From: an uncultured Ruminococcus sp.
Lineage (GTDB): Bacteria; Bacillota; Clostridia; Lachnospirales; Lachnospiraceae
Assembly (NCBI GenBank): GCA_900555215.1
Contig: USKR01000004.1
Span: 1 to 16,137 of the forward strand
Direction: 5' to 3'
Length of the DNA: 16,137 bases
Shown: in pieces, positions 7,691 through 14,300 of the stretch
How the letters are laid out: each line of letters begins with the position of its first letter
How positions within the stretch are numbered: the first letter of the stretch is position 1
Position numbers and translations under genes: made by a program
The notes under the pieces: generated by a model
Told to the model about the DNA's origin: nothing
Databases searched by the model: none
What the model saw: the letters and a program-made list of their open reading frames with translations, nothing else

Positions 7691-7741
7691 GCGCCGACAG
7701 GCGCATGCAACTGAAAACAGAGCAGCCTAAAGCCGCTGCTC
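7691..7741 (+). other. Two extra hairpins upstream of rplF
   Basis: GCGCC 7691-7695 pairs with GGCGC 7700-7704 over GACA, and GAGCAGC 7720-7726 pairs with GCTGCTC 7735-7741 over 8 bases. Neither is followed by a T run. They sit between copy D and the rplF ribosome site AAGGAGG (about 7757-7763). No gene is seen in this 95-base remainder. Confidence 0.45.
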
Positions 7742-7770
7742 CGAAAATCTAAGTTAAGGAGGAAACAGGT

Positions 7771-8313
7771 ATGTCACGTATCGGAAGACTGCCGGTTGCA
7801 ATTCCCGCAGGAGTGACTGTGGAAGTTGCAGAGAACAATGTAGTGACTGTAAAAGGTCCGAAGGGAACTCTCACAAGAGAGCTTCCGGTTGAAATGGAAA
7901 TCAAAGTTGAAGGCGAAGAAGTAACTGTAACAAGACCGAACGATCTTAAGAGAATGAAATCTCTTCACGGTCTGACAAGAACGCTGATCAATAACATGGT
8001 AGTAGGCGTTACTCAGGGATATGAGAAAGTCCTTGAAGTAAATGGTGTAGGTTACAGAGCTGCCAAATCAGGAAATAAGCTGACACTGAACCTTGGATAC
8101 TCTCATCCAGTCGAGATGATCGATCCGGAAGGCGTTGAGACTGTTCTGGAAGGTCAGAATAAGATCACAGTAAAAGGTATTGACAAAGAGAAAGTCGGAC
8201 AGTACGCTGCTGAGATCAGAGATAAGAGAAGACCGGAGCCTTATAAGGGCAAAGGTATCAAATACGCTGATGAAGTCATCAGACGTAAAGTTGGTAAGAC
8301 TGGTAAGAAATAA
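7771..8313 (+). CDS. rplF: 50S ribosomal protein L6
   Basis: L6 sits near the factor-binding site by the sarcin-ricin loop. The 180-residue protein has the usual length and the duplicated L6 fold. It starts [17 protein letters not shown], the first half holds [15 protein letters not shown], and the second holds [26 protein letters not shown] in pieces and the signature [28 protein letters not shown] precedes the ATG by 7 bases. It is separated from rpsH by 214 bases of repeat and hairpins, unusually far for spc genes. Confidence 0.98.
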   Translation: MSRIGRLPVAIPAGVTVEVAENNVVTVKGPKGTLTRELPVEMEIKVEGEEVTVTRPNDLKRMKSLHGLTRTLINNMVVGVTQGYEKVLEVNGVGYRAAKSGNKLTLNLGYSHPVEMIDPEGVETVLEGQNKITVKGIDKEKVGQYAAEIRDKRRPEPYKGKGIKYADEVIRRKVGKTGKK

Positions 8314-8330
8314 ATAAGGAGAGTGTGAAA

Positions 8331-8699
8331 ATGGTTAGTAAGAAATCAAGAAGCGAAGTTCGTAGAAAAAAACACATGAAATTACGCAACCGTTTCAGCG
8401 GAACAGCAGAGAGACCGCGTCTCGCTGTATTCCGGAGCAACAATCATATGTATGCTCAGATCATCGATGACACGGTTGGAAATACACTGGTTGCAGCCTC
8501 CACTCTTCAGAAAGACGTGAAGGCAGAGCTGGAGAAGACAAATAATGTCGAAGCAGCAGCGTACCTTGGAAAAGTGATCGCTGAGAAGGCAAAAGAAAAG
8601 GGTATCACTGATGTCGTATTCGACAGAGGCGGATTCATTTACCAGGGTAAGATCAAAGCACTGGCAGACGCGGCAAGAGAAGCCGGACTGAATTTCTAG
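8331..8699 (+). CDS. rplR: 50S ribosomal protein L18
   Basis: L18 binds 5S rRNA with L5. The frame opens at GTG 8325, but AAGGAG lies at 8316-8321, only 3 bases from that codon and 9 from the ATG at 8331, so 8331 is chosen. The resulting 122 residues match the family. Motifs: [37 protein letters not shown] in pieces, TLVAASTLQ, and the C-terminal [26 protein letters not shown]. It lies 17 bases after rplF. Confidence 0.97.
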   Translation: MVSKKSRSEVRRKKHMKLRNRFSGTAERPRLAVFRSNNHMYAQIIDDTVGNTLVAASTLQKDVKAELEKTNNVEAAAYLGKVIAEKAKEKGITDVVFDRGGFIYQGKIKALADAAREAGLNF

Positions 8700-8715
8700 G
8701 GAAGGGAGAACACAG

Positions 8716-9225
8716 ATGAGACAGGAACGTATTGATGCTAGTCAGATGGAATTATTAGAAAAAGTAGTATCGATCAAACGTGTTACCAAGGTTGTTAAAG
8801 GTGGTCGTAACTTCCGTTTTACAGCTTTAGTTGTTGTTGGCGACGGCAACGGTCATGTTGGTGCAGGTTTGGGAAAGGCTGCTGAGATCCCGGAAGCGAT
8901 CCGCAAGGGCAAAGAGGACGCTATGAAGAAGATGATCACAGTATCACTTGATGAGAATGCAAGTGTGATCCATGATGTGATCGGTAAATTCGGAAGCGCG
9001 TCCGTACTCCTTAAGAATGCCCCGGACGGTACTGGTGTGATCGCCGGCGGTCCGGCACGTGCCGTGATCGAGATGGCGGGAATCAAAAACATCCGTACAA
9101 AGTCTCTTGGATCAAACAATAAGCAGAATGTTGTGCTTGCTACCATCGAAGGACTGAAAGATATCAAGGCACCGGAAGATGTTGCAAGACTGCGCGGCAG
9201 ATCAATTGAGGAGATCATGGGCTAA
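8716..9225 (+). CDS. rpsE: 30S ribosomal protein S5
   Basis: S5 is needed for mRNA entry and accuracy and is the site of spectinomycin-resistance mutations. The 169-residue product has the double-stranded-RNA-binding fold: [20 protein letters not shown] (about 22-41), then [21 protein letters not shown], and the C-terminal domain with [17 protein letters not shown] and [13 protein letters not shown]. The VKGGRNFRF loop, where resistance changes occur, looks wild type. GAAGGGAG precedes the ATG. Confidence 0.98.
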   Translation: MRQERIDASQMELLEKVVSIKRVTKVVKGGRNFRFTALVVVGDGNGHVGAGLGKAAEIPEAIRKGKEDAMKKMITVSLDENASVIHDVIGKFGSASVLLKNAPDGTGVIAGGPARAVIEMAGIKNIRTKSLGSNNKQNVVLATIEGLKDIKAPEDVARLRGRSIEEIMG

Positions 9226-9226
9226 T

Positions 9227-9259
9227 TGATAGGCTTGTTATAGAAGACATGACCTATCA
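9227..9259 (+). other. Hairpin between rpsE and rpmD
   Basis: TGATAGG 9227-9233 pairs perfectly with CCTATCA 9253-9259 over a 19-base loop, beginning two bases after the rpsE stop. The rpmD ribosome site AAGGAGGT follows within a few bases, so the stem could affect its access. No T run, so not a terminator. Confidence 0.35.
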
Positions 9260-9279
9260 CACAAGGAGGTAAGATTGAA

Positions 9280-9462
9280 ATGGCAAACTTAAAAGTTACA
9301 TTAGTAAAGTCTACAATCGGCTCCATACCGAAGCATAAGAAGACAGTTGAGGCTCTTGGTCTCAAGAAGACAGGCAAGACAGTTGTACTGCCGGACAATG
9401 CAGCCACAAGAGGTATGGTACAGCAGGTTAGACATTTGGTTAAGGTTGAAGAAGAGGCATAA
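9280..9462 (+). CDS. rpmD: 50S ribosomal protein L30
   Basis: L30 is a small 50S protein on the solvent side near 5S rRNA. The 60-residue product is of family length and reads LKVTLVKSTIGSIPKHKKTVEALGLKK in pieces, then TVVLPDNAATRGMVQQVRHLVKV, a typical L30 pattern. The ATG follows AAGGAGGT by about 9 bases. It sits in the usual position between rpsE and rplO. No zinc or other extra motif is present. Confidence 0.97.
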   Translation: MANLKVTLVKSTIGSIPKHKKTVEALGLKKTGKTVVLPDNAATRGMVQQVRHLVKVEEEA

Positions 9463-9482
9463 AAAGATAAGGAGGTAACGTC

Positions 9483-9923
9483 ATGGACTTATCAAACTTA
9501 AGACCGGCAGACGGTTCTAAACAGAGTGATAATTTCAGAAGAGGCCGTGGACATGGTTCAGGAAACGGTAAGACAGCCGGCAAAGGCCACAAAGGACAGA
9601 AGGCGCGTTCAGGTGCTACAAGACCTGGCTTCGAAGGTGGTCAGATGCCTTTATACAGAAGAATCCCGAAGAGAGGATTCACTAACAGGAACTCCAAGAC
9701 GATCGTGGGTATCAACCTTGGTGCTCTTGAGAGATTCGAGGACGGCGCGACAGTGTCCGTTGAGACACTGATCGAGAGCGGGATCGTTAAGAACCCGAGA
9801 GACGGAGTTAAAATTCTTGGAAATGGAGAGTTAACTAAGAAGCTTACAGTTCAGGCTAATGCATTCAGTGCAAAAGCTGCGGAGAAGATTGAAGCACTTG
9901 GTGGAAAAGCAGAGGTGATCTAA
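9483..9923 (+). CDS. rplO: 50S ribosomal protein L15
   Basis: L15 is a late assembly protein of the 50S. The 146-residue sequence starts [15 protein letters not shown] and has the glycine-rich, basic N-terminal tail [24 protein letters not shown] in pieces, then [21 protein letters not shown], and the C-terminal globular domain with [21 protein letters not shown]. Length is normal. AAGGAGGT precedes the ATG. The stop TAA overlaps the secY ATG by one base. Confidence 0.98.
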   Translation: MDLSNLRPADGSKQSDNFRRGRGHGSGNGKTAGKGHKGQKARSGATRPGFEGGQMPLYRRIPKRGFTNRNSKTIVGINLGALERFEDGATVSVETLIESGIVKNPRDGVKILGNGELTKKLTVQANAFSAKAAEKIEALGGKAEVI

Positions 9924-11275
9924 TGCTTAAGACAGTACGCAGAGCATTCCAGATAGAAGACATCAGAAAGAGAATTTTCTTTACATTTTTAATGCTCATT
10001 GTTGTAAGGCTTGGATCAGAGCTGCCGACACCGGGAGTCGATCCGACCTTTATTCAGGAATTTTTTGCACAGCAGACCGGTGACGCTTTCAACTTTTTTG
10101 AGGCGTTCACCGGCGGCTCCTTTACAAATTTCTCGATCTTCGCCCTGAGCATTACCCCGTACATCACATCCTCTATTATCATGCAGCTCCTTACCATTGC
10201 GATCCCTAAGCTGGAAGAGATGCAGAAAGAAGGAGAAGAGGGCAGGAAGAAGATCGCAGCTATCACCAGATATGTTACAGTCGGTCTTGCTCTGATCGAG
10301 TCTACGGCACTTGCTGTAGGACTTGGCCGTCAGGGACTCCTTGAGGAGTACAATTTCGTAAACTGTGCGATCGTGGTTTGTACGCTGACAGCCGGAAGCG
10401 CATTTCTTATGTGGATCGGTGAGCGTATCACGGAAAATGGTGTGGGAAACGGTATTTCTATCGTTCTGTTGATCAATATCATTTCCCGTGTGCCGAATGA
10501 TTTCGTCACACTTTATACGCAGTTTATGAGCGGAAAGAAACTGGCCATGGCAGGTCTTGCAGGTCTGATCATCCTGGCAGTGATCCTTGTTGTTGTAGTC
10601 TTTGTCGTTATACTTCAGAGCGGAGAGAGAAGGATCGCGGTACAGTATTCTAAAAAGGTGCAGGGAAGAAAGACATACGGCGGACAGTCAACACACATCC
10701 CGCTGCGAGTTAATACGGCAGGTGTTATCCCTGTTATCTTCGCGTCATCCCTGATGCAGACTCCGATCGTGATCGCCGGATTCCTCGGTAAAGGAAACGG
10801 TACAGGGATCGGAAGCCAGATCCTTGCGGGAATGAACTCCAGCAACTGGTGCAATCCTGAGAGACCGATCTACTCGATCGGACTCCTGGTATATATCGTG
10901 CTCACTATATTCTTTGCGTATTTCTACACTTCGATTACATTTAATCCGCTGGAGATCGCAAATAATATGAAGAAGAGCGGCGGCTTTATCCCGGGTATCC
11001 GTCCCGGAAAGCCGACAGTTGAGTATCTGCAGAAGATTCTCAATTACATCATTTTCATAGGCGCGTGCGGACTGGTCATCGTCCAGGTCATCCCATATTT
11101 CTTCAACGGTGTGTTTGGAGCGCAGGTTTCCTTTGGAGGAACTTCCATCATCATCATCGTAGGAGTTGTGCTTGATACGATCAAGAAGATCGAGTCACAG
11201 ATGCTTGTGAGAAATTATACAGGATTTTTAAATAATAAGGGAAGTAACATGTCAAACAGCTTCCTTGGATACTAA
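9923..11275 (+). CDS. secY: Preprotein translocase subunit SecY
   Basis: SecY is the channel of the Sec translocase in the cytoplasmic membrane, working with SecE, SecG and SecA. The 450-residue protein, slightly above the common 430, has ten hydrophobic segments. Signatures are the N-terminal RKRIFFTFLMLIVVRLGSELPTPGV region (about 16-39), SITPYITSSIIMQLL (76-90), the WIGERITENGVGNGISIVLL run (164-183), the cytoplasmic GERRIAVQYSKK loop (234-245), GGFIPGIRPGKPT (353-365), and the tenth segment ending at KKIESQMLVRNYTGFL. It begins on the rplO stop (TAATG), so synthesis is coupled. The extra length lies in a periplasmic loop near 290-312. Confidence 0.98.
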   Translation: MLKTVRRAFQIEDIRKRIFFTFLMLIVVRLGSELPTPGVDPTFIQEFFAQQTGDAFNFFEAFTGGSFTNFSIFALSITPYITSSIIMQLLTIAIPKLEEMQKEGEEGRKKIAAITRYVTVGLALIESTALAVGLGRQGLLEEYNFVNCAIVVCTLTAGSAFLMWIGERITENGVGNGISIVLLINIISRVPNDFVTLYTQFMSGKKLAMAGLAGLIILAVILVVVVFVVILQSGERRIAVQYSKKVQGRKTYGGQSTHIPLRVNTAGVIPVIFASSLMQTPIVIAGFLGKGNGTGIGSQILAGMNSSNWCNPERPIYSIGLLVYIVLTIFFAYFYTSITFNPLEIANNMKKSGGFIPGIRPGKPTVEYLQKILNYIIFIGACGLVIVQVIPYFFNGVFGAQVSFGGTSIIIIVGVVLDTIKKIESQMLVRNYTGFLNNKGSNMSNSFLGY

Positions 11276-11336
11276 GCCGGATAAAGCTCGCGCAGTTTTG
11301 CTCTTTAAAGAGGAAAATGCCGCGGGCTCATGGCTT
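11274..11336 (+). promoter_or_regulatory. Long imperfect hairpin between secY and adk
   Basis: The outer arms AAGCC 11274-11278 and GGCTT 11332-11336 enclose a longer stem: 11286-11306 against 11307-11327, with pairs GCTCGCG/CGCGGGC, GTTTT/AAAAT and CTCTTT/AAAGAG broken by short mismatches. The first arm overlaps the secY TAA. There is no T run after it. It could be an RNase processing or mRNA-stability site separating secY from adk; that is inference. Confidence 0.5.
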
Positions 11337-11372
11337 ATATGAATATAAAATAAAGAACGGAGGTATGAGTTT

Positions 11373-12017
11373 ATGAAGATCATCATGCTGGGCGCGCCGG
11401 GCGCAGGTAAAGGAACACAGGCGAAGAAGATTGCGGAGAAGTACGGGATCCCGCACATTTCTACGGGAGATATTTTCCGTGCGAACATTAAGAACGGCAC
11501 AGAACTTGGCAAGAAGGCAAAGACCTATATGGATCAGGGACTTCTCGTGCCAGATGAGCTGGTCGTTGACCTTGTTGTTGACAGGGTGAATCAGGAAGAC
11601 TGCGCGAATGGATATGTTCTCGACGGCTTCCCGCGTACGATCCCGCAGGCAGAGGCGCTCGACAAAGCACTCTCAGAGATGGGACAGAAGATGGATTACG
11701 CGATCAATGTAGAAGTACCGGATGACAATATCGTAAACCGCATGTCAGGGAGAAGAGCATGTGTGGACTGCGGAGCTACTTATCATATCGTTTATGCCCC
11801 GACAAAGGAAGAGGGCGTCTGTGACAAGTGCGGTGGAAGCCTCATCTTAAGAGACGATGACAAGCCGGAGACAGTGCTTAAGAGGCTTGGCGTGTATCAT
11901 GAGCAGACTCAGCCTCTGATCGACTATTATACTCAGTCCGGAATCCTGAAAGAAGTTGACGGGACGATCGATATCAACGATGTCTTCGCAGAGATCGTAA
12001 AGATCCTGGGAGAGTAA
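11373..12017 (+). CDS. adk: Adenylate kinase, zinc-lid type
   Basis: Catalyses AMP + ATP to 2 ADP in the cytosol. The 214-residue enzyme has the P-loop GAPGAGKGT (7-15), the AMP-binding STGDIFR region (30-36), [14 protein letters not shown] (83-96), and the long LID domain with four cysteines at 130, 133, 150 and 153, the usual structural zinc set of Gram-positive enzymes. [16 protein letters not shown] follows. The start at 11373 is about 9 bases after GGAGGT; an ATG at 11364 meets a stop after three codons. It follows secY as in many operons, but map does not follow it. Confidence 0.98.
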   Translation: MKIIMLGAPGAGKGTQAKKIAEKYGIPHISTGDIFRANIKNGTELGKKAKTYMDQGLLVPDELVVDLVVDRVNQEDCANGYVLDGFPRTIPQAEALDKALSEMGQKMDYAINVEVPDDNIVNRMSGRRACVDCGATYHIVYAPTKEEGVCDKCGGSLILRDDDKPETVLKRLGVYHEQTQPLIDYYTQSGILKEVDGTIDINDVFAEIVKILGE

Positions 12018-12022
12018 TCCGG

Positions 12023-12283
12023 ATGGAAATCAAACCGGGAATACTTGTCAGATCAAAGGCGGGACGTGATAAGGACCATGTCTATGCGGTCGTTGATCTT
12101 GACGAAAAATATGTTTATGTGGCGGATGGAGTTGAAAAAACCCTCCGCCATATGAAAAGAAAGAACAGCAGGCATCTTCAGCCTATATTGAAGATAAGTC
12201 TGCGCGGGGCGCCGGATGATGCGGTGATCCGGGATGCAATAAAGAAATATGAGAATGCCTGCGGACAGAAAAGCAGGCAGTGA
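12023..12283 (+). CDS. Small KOW-domain RNA-binding protein
   Basis: An 86-residue protein starting 5 bases after the adk stop. The N-terminal half, EIKPGILVRSKAGRDKDHVYAVVDLDEKYVYVADG (in pieces, residues 2-36), resembles a KOW/L14e-like beta fold with the typical G-R-D-K spacing. The remainder is basic (RHMKRKNSRH) and ends in a helical, charged tail. Similar small genes stand just before infA in Bacillus (ybzG, from memory) and Clostridia. RNA or ribosome binding is inferred; the target is not known. The ribosome site is weak (GGGAG), suggesting coupling to adk. Confidence 0.85.
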   Translation: MEIKPGILVRSKAGRDKDHVYAVVDLDEKYVYVADGVEKTLRHMKRKNSRHLQPILKISLRGAPDDAVIRDAIKKYENACGQKSRQ

Positions 12284-12295
12284 AAAAAGAGCATA

Positions 12296-12331
12296 CCCCG
12301 AGGGGGACACGGCGGAAGAACGAAAACGCCG
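12296..12331 (+). other. Two short hairpins between the KOW gene and infA
   Basis: CCCC 12296-12299 pairs with GGGG 12303-12306, and CGGCG 12310-12314 pairs with CGCCG 12327-12331. They are followed by the infA ribosome site AGGAGG. No T run. Function unknown. Confidence 0.3.
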
Positions 12332-12349
12332 GAATCAGGAGGATTAAAC

Positions 12350-12568
12350 ATGTCAAAAGCTGACGTAATCGAGATTGAGGGAGTTGTTGTAGAGAAGCTC
12401 CCGAATGCAATGTTTAAAGTGGAGCTGGAAAACGGACATATCGTACTTGCCCACATCAGCGGGAAGCTGAGAATGAATTTTATTAAGATCCTGCCGGGAG
12501 ATAAGGTGACATTGGAGATGTCCCCGTATGATCTGAGCAAGGGCAGAATCATTTGGAGGGATAAATAA
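12350..12568 (+). CDS. infA: Translation initiation factor IF-1
   Basis: IF-1 binds the 30S A site during initiation. The 72-residue product has the family length and the S1-like OB fold: [29 protein letters not shown] in pieces, then [39 protein letters not shown] in pieces. All the conserved core residues are present. AGGAGG precedes the ATG by about 9 bases. It is followed by 219 bases without a long gene that include an internal promoter. Confidence 0.98.
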   Translation: MSKADVIEIEGVVVEKLPNAMFKVELENGHIVLAHISGKLRMNFIKILPGDKVTLEMSPYDLSKGRIIWRDK

Positions 12569-12643
12569 GCAAAAGCTTTTTGTCGTTTCTGGATGCAGTA
12601 TCAAAGAAAGAGGTATATTGGAAGCTTTAAAGGAAAGGGACAG

Positions 12644-12659
12644 TCTCTCGTATAAGAGA
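12644..12659 (+). other. Small hairpin upstream of the internal promoter
   Basis: CTCTC 12644-12648 pairs with GAGAG 12655-12659 over six bases. Followed by AAAATGG, not a T run, so it is not a good terminator on this strand. Confidence 0.2.
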
Positions 12660-12677
12660 GAAAATGGAAAATAGTTG

Positions 12678-12707
12678 TTGACTTTGATATGCATTTGATG
12701 CTATACT
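12678..12707 (+). promoter_or_regulatory. Internal sigma-A-type promoter upstream of rpmJ
   Basis: TTGACT at 12678-12683 and TATACT at 12702-12707 are separated by 18 bases, and TGC directly before the -10 makes it an extended -10. Both boxes match the housekeeping consensus at five of six positions. Transcription would start near 12713-12714 and would serve rpmJ, rpsM, rpsK, rpsD and rpoA. It is the clearest promoter in the window. Confidence 0.65.
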
Positions 12708-12721
12708 GTCAGATGGTCACT

Positions 12722-12791
12722 ATTGGGGAGGTGTGCCCAATTGACCGGCAAATGTAGGCAGAGCAAAGAAGGGAAGGAGGATTTGACATGA
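12722..12791 (+). promoter_or_regulatory. Leader hairpin with possible 16-codon upstream frame
   Basis: ATTGGG 12722-12727 pairs with CCCAAT 12736-12741 and encloses GGGAGGTG, a Shine-Dalgarno. Ten bases further, TTG 12741 opens a 16-codon frame ([16 protein letters not shown]) whose TGA at 12789-12791 overlaps the rpmJ ATG as ATGA. The hairpin could hide the ribosome site and start. Whether the frame is translated is unknown; the strong rpmJ site AAGGAGG (12774-12780) lies inside it. Confidence 0.3.
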
Positions 12792-12901
12792 AGGTTAGAT
12801 CATCAGTAAAACCAATTTGTGAAAAATGCAAAATTATTAAAAGAAAAGGAAGCATCAGAGTAATCTGCGAGAATCCGAAGCACAAACAGCGTCAAGGATA
12901 A
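12788..12901 (+). CDS. rpmJ: 50S ribosomal protein L36, zinc type
   Basis: L36 is the smallest 50S protein and helps order 23S domains. The 37-residue product begins [15 protein letters not shown] and ends NPKHKQRQG. The zinc ribbon is complete: C11, C14, C27 and H32, so this is the C+ form. AAGGAGG lies 7 bases before the ATG. It stands in its usual place after infA, though 219 bases away, behind its own promoter. A gene-free, highly structured stretch follows. Confidence 0.96.
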   Translation: MKVRSSVKPICEKCKIIKRKGSIRVICENPKHKQRQG

Positions 12902-13345
12902 GCGCACGGACGTGCAGAGGATGGATGCACGTTTATCAGTGAATAATAAATGGAAAGCGTGCGACATGATTTAGGCGGCTGACAGCACGACACACAAGGC
13001 GGTGTGTAGAGCTGTTTCATATACAAGTAAGGATACACCGCACCTGTACACAGGTACCGCAGGGCGCGTGTTCTGGCATTTTCATGACAGCATGTTCAGG
13101 CGGATGAGCGAAAATGCGATTGTATATTGCTTCTAATACCCGGCATTTGCATTGGCGGATTTTTGAAAAGGAGATCCGTGCCGGGAAAGGGCGCGGAAGA
13201 GAAACGCGCCTGGGCTGGGATATCGGGTGGAAAAGAGTTCAATATATTATTGAAAGAACCCGGTAGGATGCAGACACCAGAGAGCAGAGAAGATTCTGCA
13301 CAGCATCCGCAGCCTCAGTTAAAGACAGTATCAAACAAAGAAAAT
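12902..13345 (+). ncRNA. Candidate structured RNA region between rpmJ and rpsM
   Basis: No convincing gene lies here. By eye the stretch holds successive stems: ACGTGC 12910-12915/GCACGT 12927-12932; ACAGC 12982-12986/GCTGT 13011-13015 enclosing ACACAC 12990-12995/GTGTGT 13002-13007; ACCTG 13042-13046/CAGGT 13051-13055; GCATTTTC 13076-13083/GAAAATGC 13110-13117; CCCGGC 13139-13144/GCCGGG 13180-13185 enclosing CGGAT 13156-13160/ATCCG 13174-13178; GGCGCG 13190-13195/CGCGCC 13205-13210; CGGGT 13224-13228/ACCCG 13258-13262 enclosing TTCAATA 13238-13244/TATTGAA 13248-13254; GGATGC 13266-13271/GCATCC 13303-13308 enclosing GCAGA 13284-13288/TCTGC 13295-13299. No T run suggests a terminator. A regulatory leader of the alpha block or a processed RNA are both possible. 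Not assigned to any known RNA family. Confidence 0.5.
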
Positions 13346-13358
13346 GGAGGAAAGACAC

Positions 13359-13727
13359 ATGGCTCGTATTGCAGGTGTAGACTTACCAAGAGACAAACGT
13401 GTAGAAATCGGTTTGACTTATATTTACGGAATCGGAAGAACAAGCTCAAACCGCATCTTAGCAGAGGCAGGAGTTGACCCGAATACTCGCGTAAGAGATC
13501 TTACAAGTGAGGAAGTAAAGAAGATCAGCGCAGTGATCGATGAGACTCAGGTCGTAGAGGGTGATCTCAGAAGAGAGATCCAGCTCAATATCAAGAGACT
13601 GAAAGAAATCGGTTGCTACCGTGGAATCCGTCACAGAAAAGGACTTCCGGTACGTGGTCAGAAGACAAAGACTAATGCAAGAACATGCAAAGGTCCGAAG
13701 AGAACAGTTGCAAATAAGAAAAAGTAG
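13359..13727 (+). CDS. rpsM: 30S ribosomal protein S13
   Basis: S13 lies in the 30S head, touching P-site tRNA and bridging to L5. The frame opens at ATG 13344, but GGAGG at 13346-13350 lies within that extension and is 8 bases from the ATG at 13359, so the latter is the start, giving 122 residues. [21 protein letters not shown] (in pieces), the helix-hairpin-helix [16 protein letters not shown], and the tail [19 protein letters not shown] with a lysine-rich end are diagnostic. Its TAG is followed directly by repeat copy E. Confidence 0.97.
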   Translation: MARIAGVDLPRDKRVEIGLTYIYGIGRTSSNRILAEAGVDPNTRVRDLTSEEVKKISAVIDETQVVEGDLRREIQLNIKRLKEIGCYRGIRHRKGLPVRGQKTKTNARTCKGPKRTVANKKK

Positions 13728-13846
13728 GCCGAAAGTAACTTAATGAAAACGAGCTGAAAGCGAAGTTTGAATTTAGTGCGAGGCCGTTCGCGAATCTTAG
13801 CGAATGCAAGCTGACAAGCGAAGCGTGAGCTTAGCTGAGCGAACTA
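13728..13846 (+). repeat. Intergenic structured repeat, copy E (rpsM-rpsK)
   Basis: Begins at the base after the rpsM TAG with GCCGAAAG and CTTAATGA. Stem 1: AAAC 13747-13750 with GTTT 13765-13768, internal loop GA/GAA, then GCT 13753-13755 with AGC 13759-13761 over GAA. Long-range GTTCGC 13786-13791 pairs with GCGAAC 13839-13844. Core GCT 13810-13812 pairs with AGC 13817-13819 over GACA. Most diverged copy, yet each stem is kept by paired changes. Confidence 0.8.
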
Positions 13847-13882
13847 CCTTGATAAAGTATTAAAGAAAGTAGGTTAGTTTAA

Positions 13883-14278
13883 ATGGCAAAGAAGGTTGCA
13901 AAGAAAGTAACAAAAAAGCGTGTCAAGAAAAACGTTGAACGAGGACAGGCACATATCCAGTCATCTTTTAATAATACGATCGTAACATTAACAGATACAC
14001 AGGGAAATGCTCTTTCATGGGCAAGTGCAGGCGGCCTGGGATTCAGAGGTTCAAGGAAATCTACTCCATATGCAGCACAGATGGCAGCTGAGACAGCGGC
14101 AAAGGCAGCTCTTGTGCATGGACTTAAATCCGTAGATGTATTCGTAAAAGGACCGGGATCAGGAAGAGAAGCGGCAATCCGTGCGCTTCAGGCATGCGGT
14201 ATTGACGTAGTGAGCATCAAGGACGTAACACCGGTTCCGCACAACGGATGCCGTCCGCCGAAACGCAGAAGAGTCTAA
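13883..14278 (+). CDS. rpsK: 30S ribosomal protein S11
   Basis: S11 forms the platform near the mRNA exit with S7. The 131-residue product starts with a lysine-rich tail ([20 protein letters not shown]), then [43 protein letters not shown] in pieces, and ends [21 protein letters not shown], all standard. Its ribosome site is weak (AGTAGGT at 13868-13874), in contrast to the strong sites of most neighbours, so expression may depend on coupling or on the repeat structure just upstream. Confidence 0.97.
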   Translation: MAKKVAKKVTKKRVKKNVERGQAHIQSSFNNTIVTLTDTQGNALSWASAGGLGFRGSRKSTPYAAQMAAETAAKAALVHGLKSVDVFVKGPGSGREAAIRALQACGIDVVSIKDVTPVPHNGCRPPKRRRV

Positions 14279-14300
14279 TTGCGTATCTGATCACTGACGT

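Noticed and set aside
9526..9771. 81-codon + frame inside rplO
   Set aside because: Out-of-frame shadow of L15, whose own frame is fully conserved.
11286..11327. Rho-independent terminator after secY
   Set aside because: The stem is long but no T run follows on the + strand, and adk continues in the same direction.
13127..13477. 116-codon frame starting TTG, with an inner GTG at 13178 preceded by AAAAGGAG
   Set aside because: Its last third overlaps rpsM in another frame, the composition is not protein-like, and the stretch is better explained by consecutive hairpins. The apparent ribosome site lies in a hairpin loop.
2086..13846. CRISPR array
   Set aside because: The copies are hundreds to thousands of bases apart, diverge in stems, and have genes rather than spacers between them.
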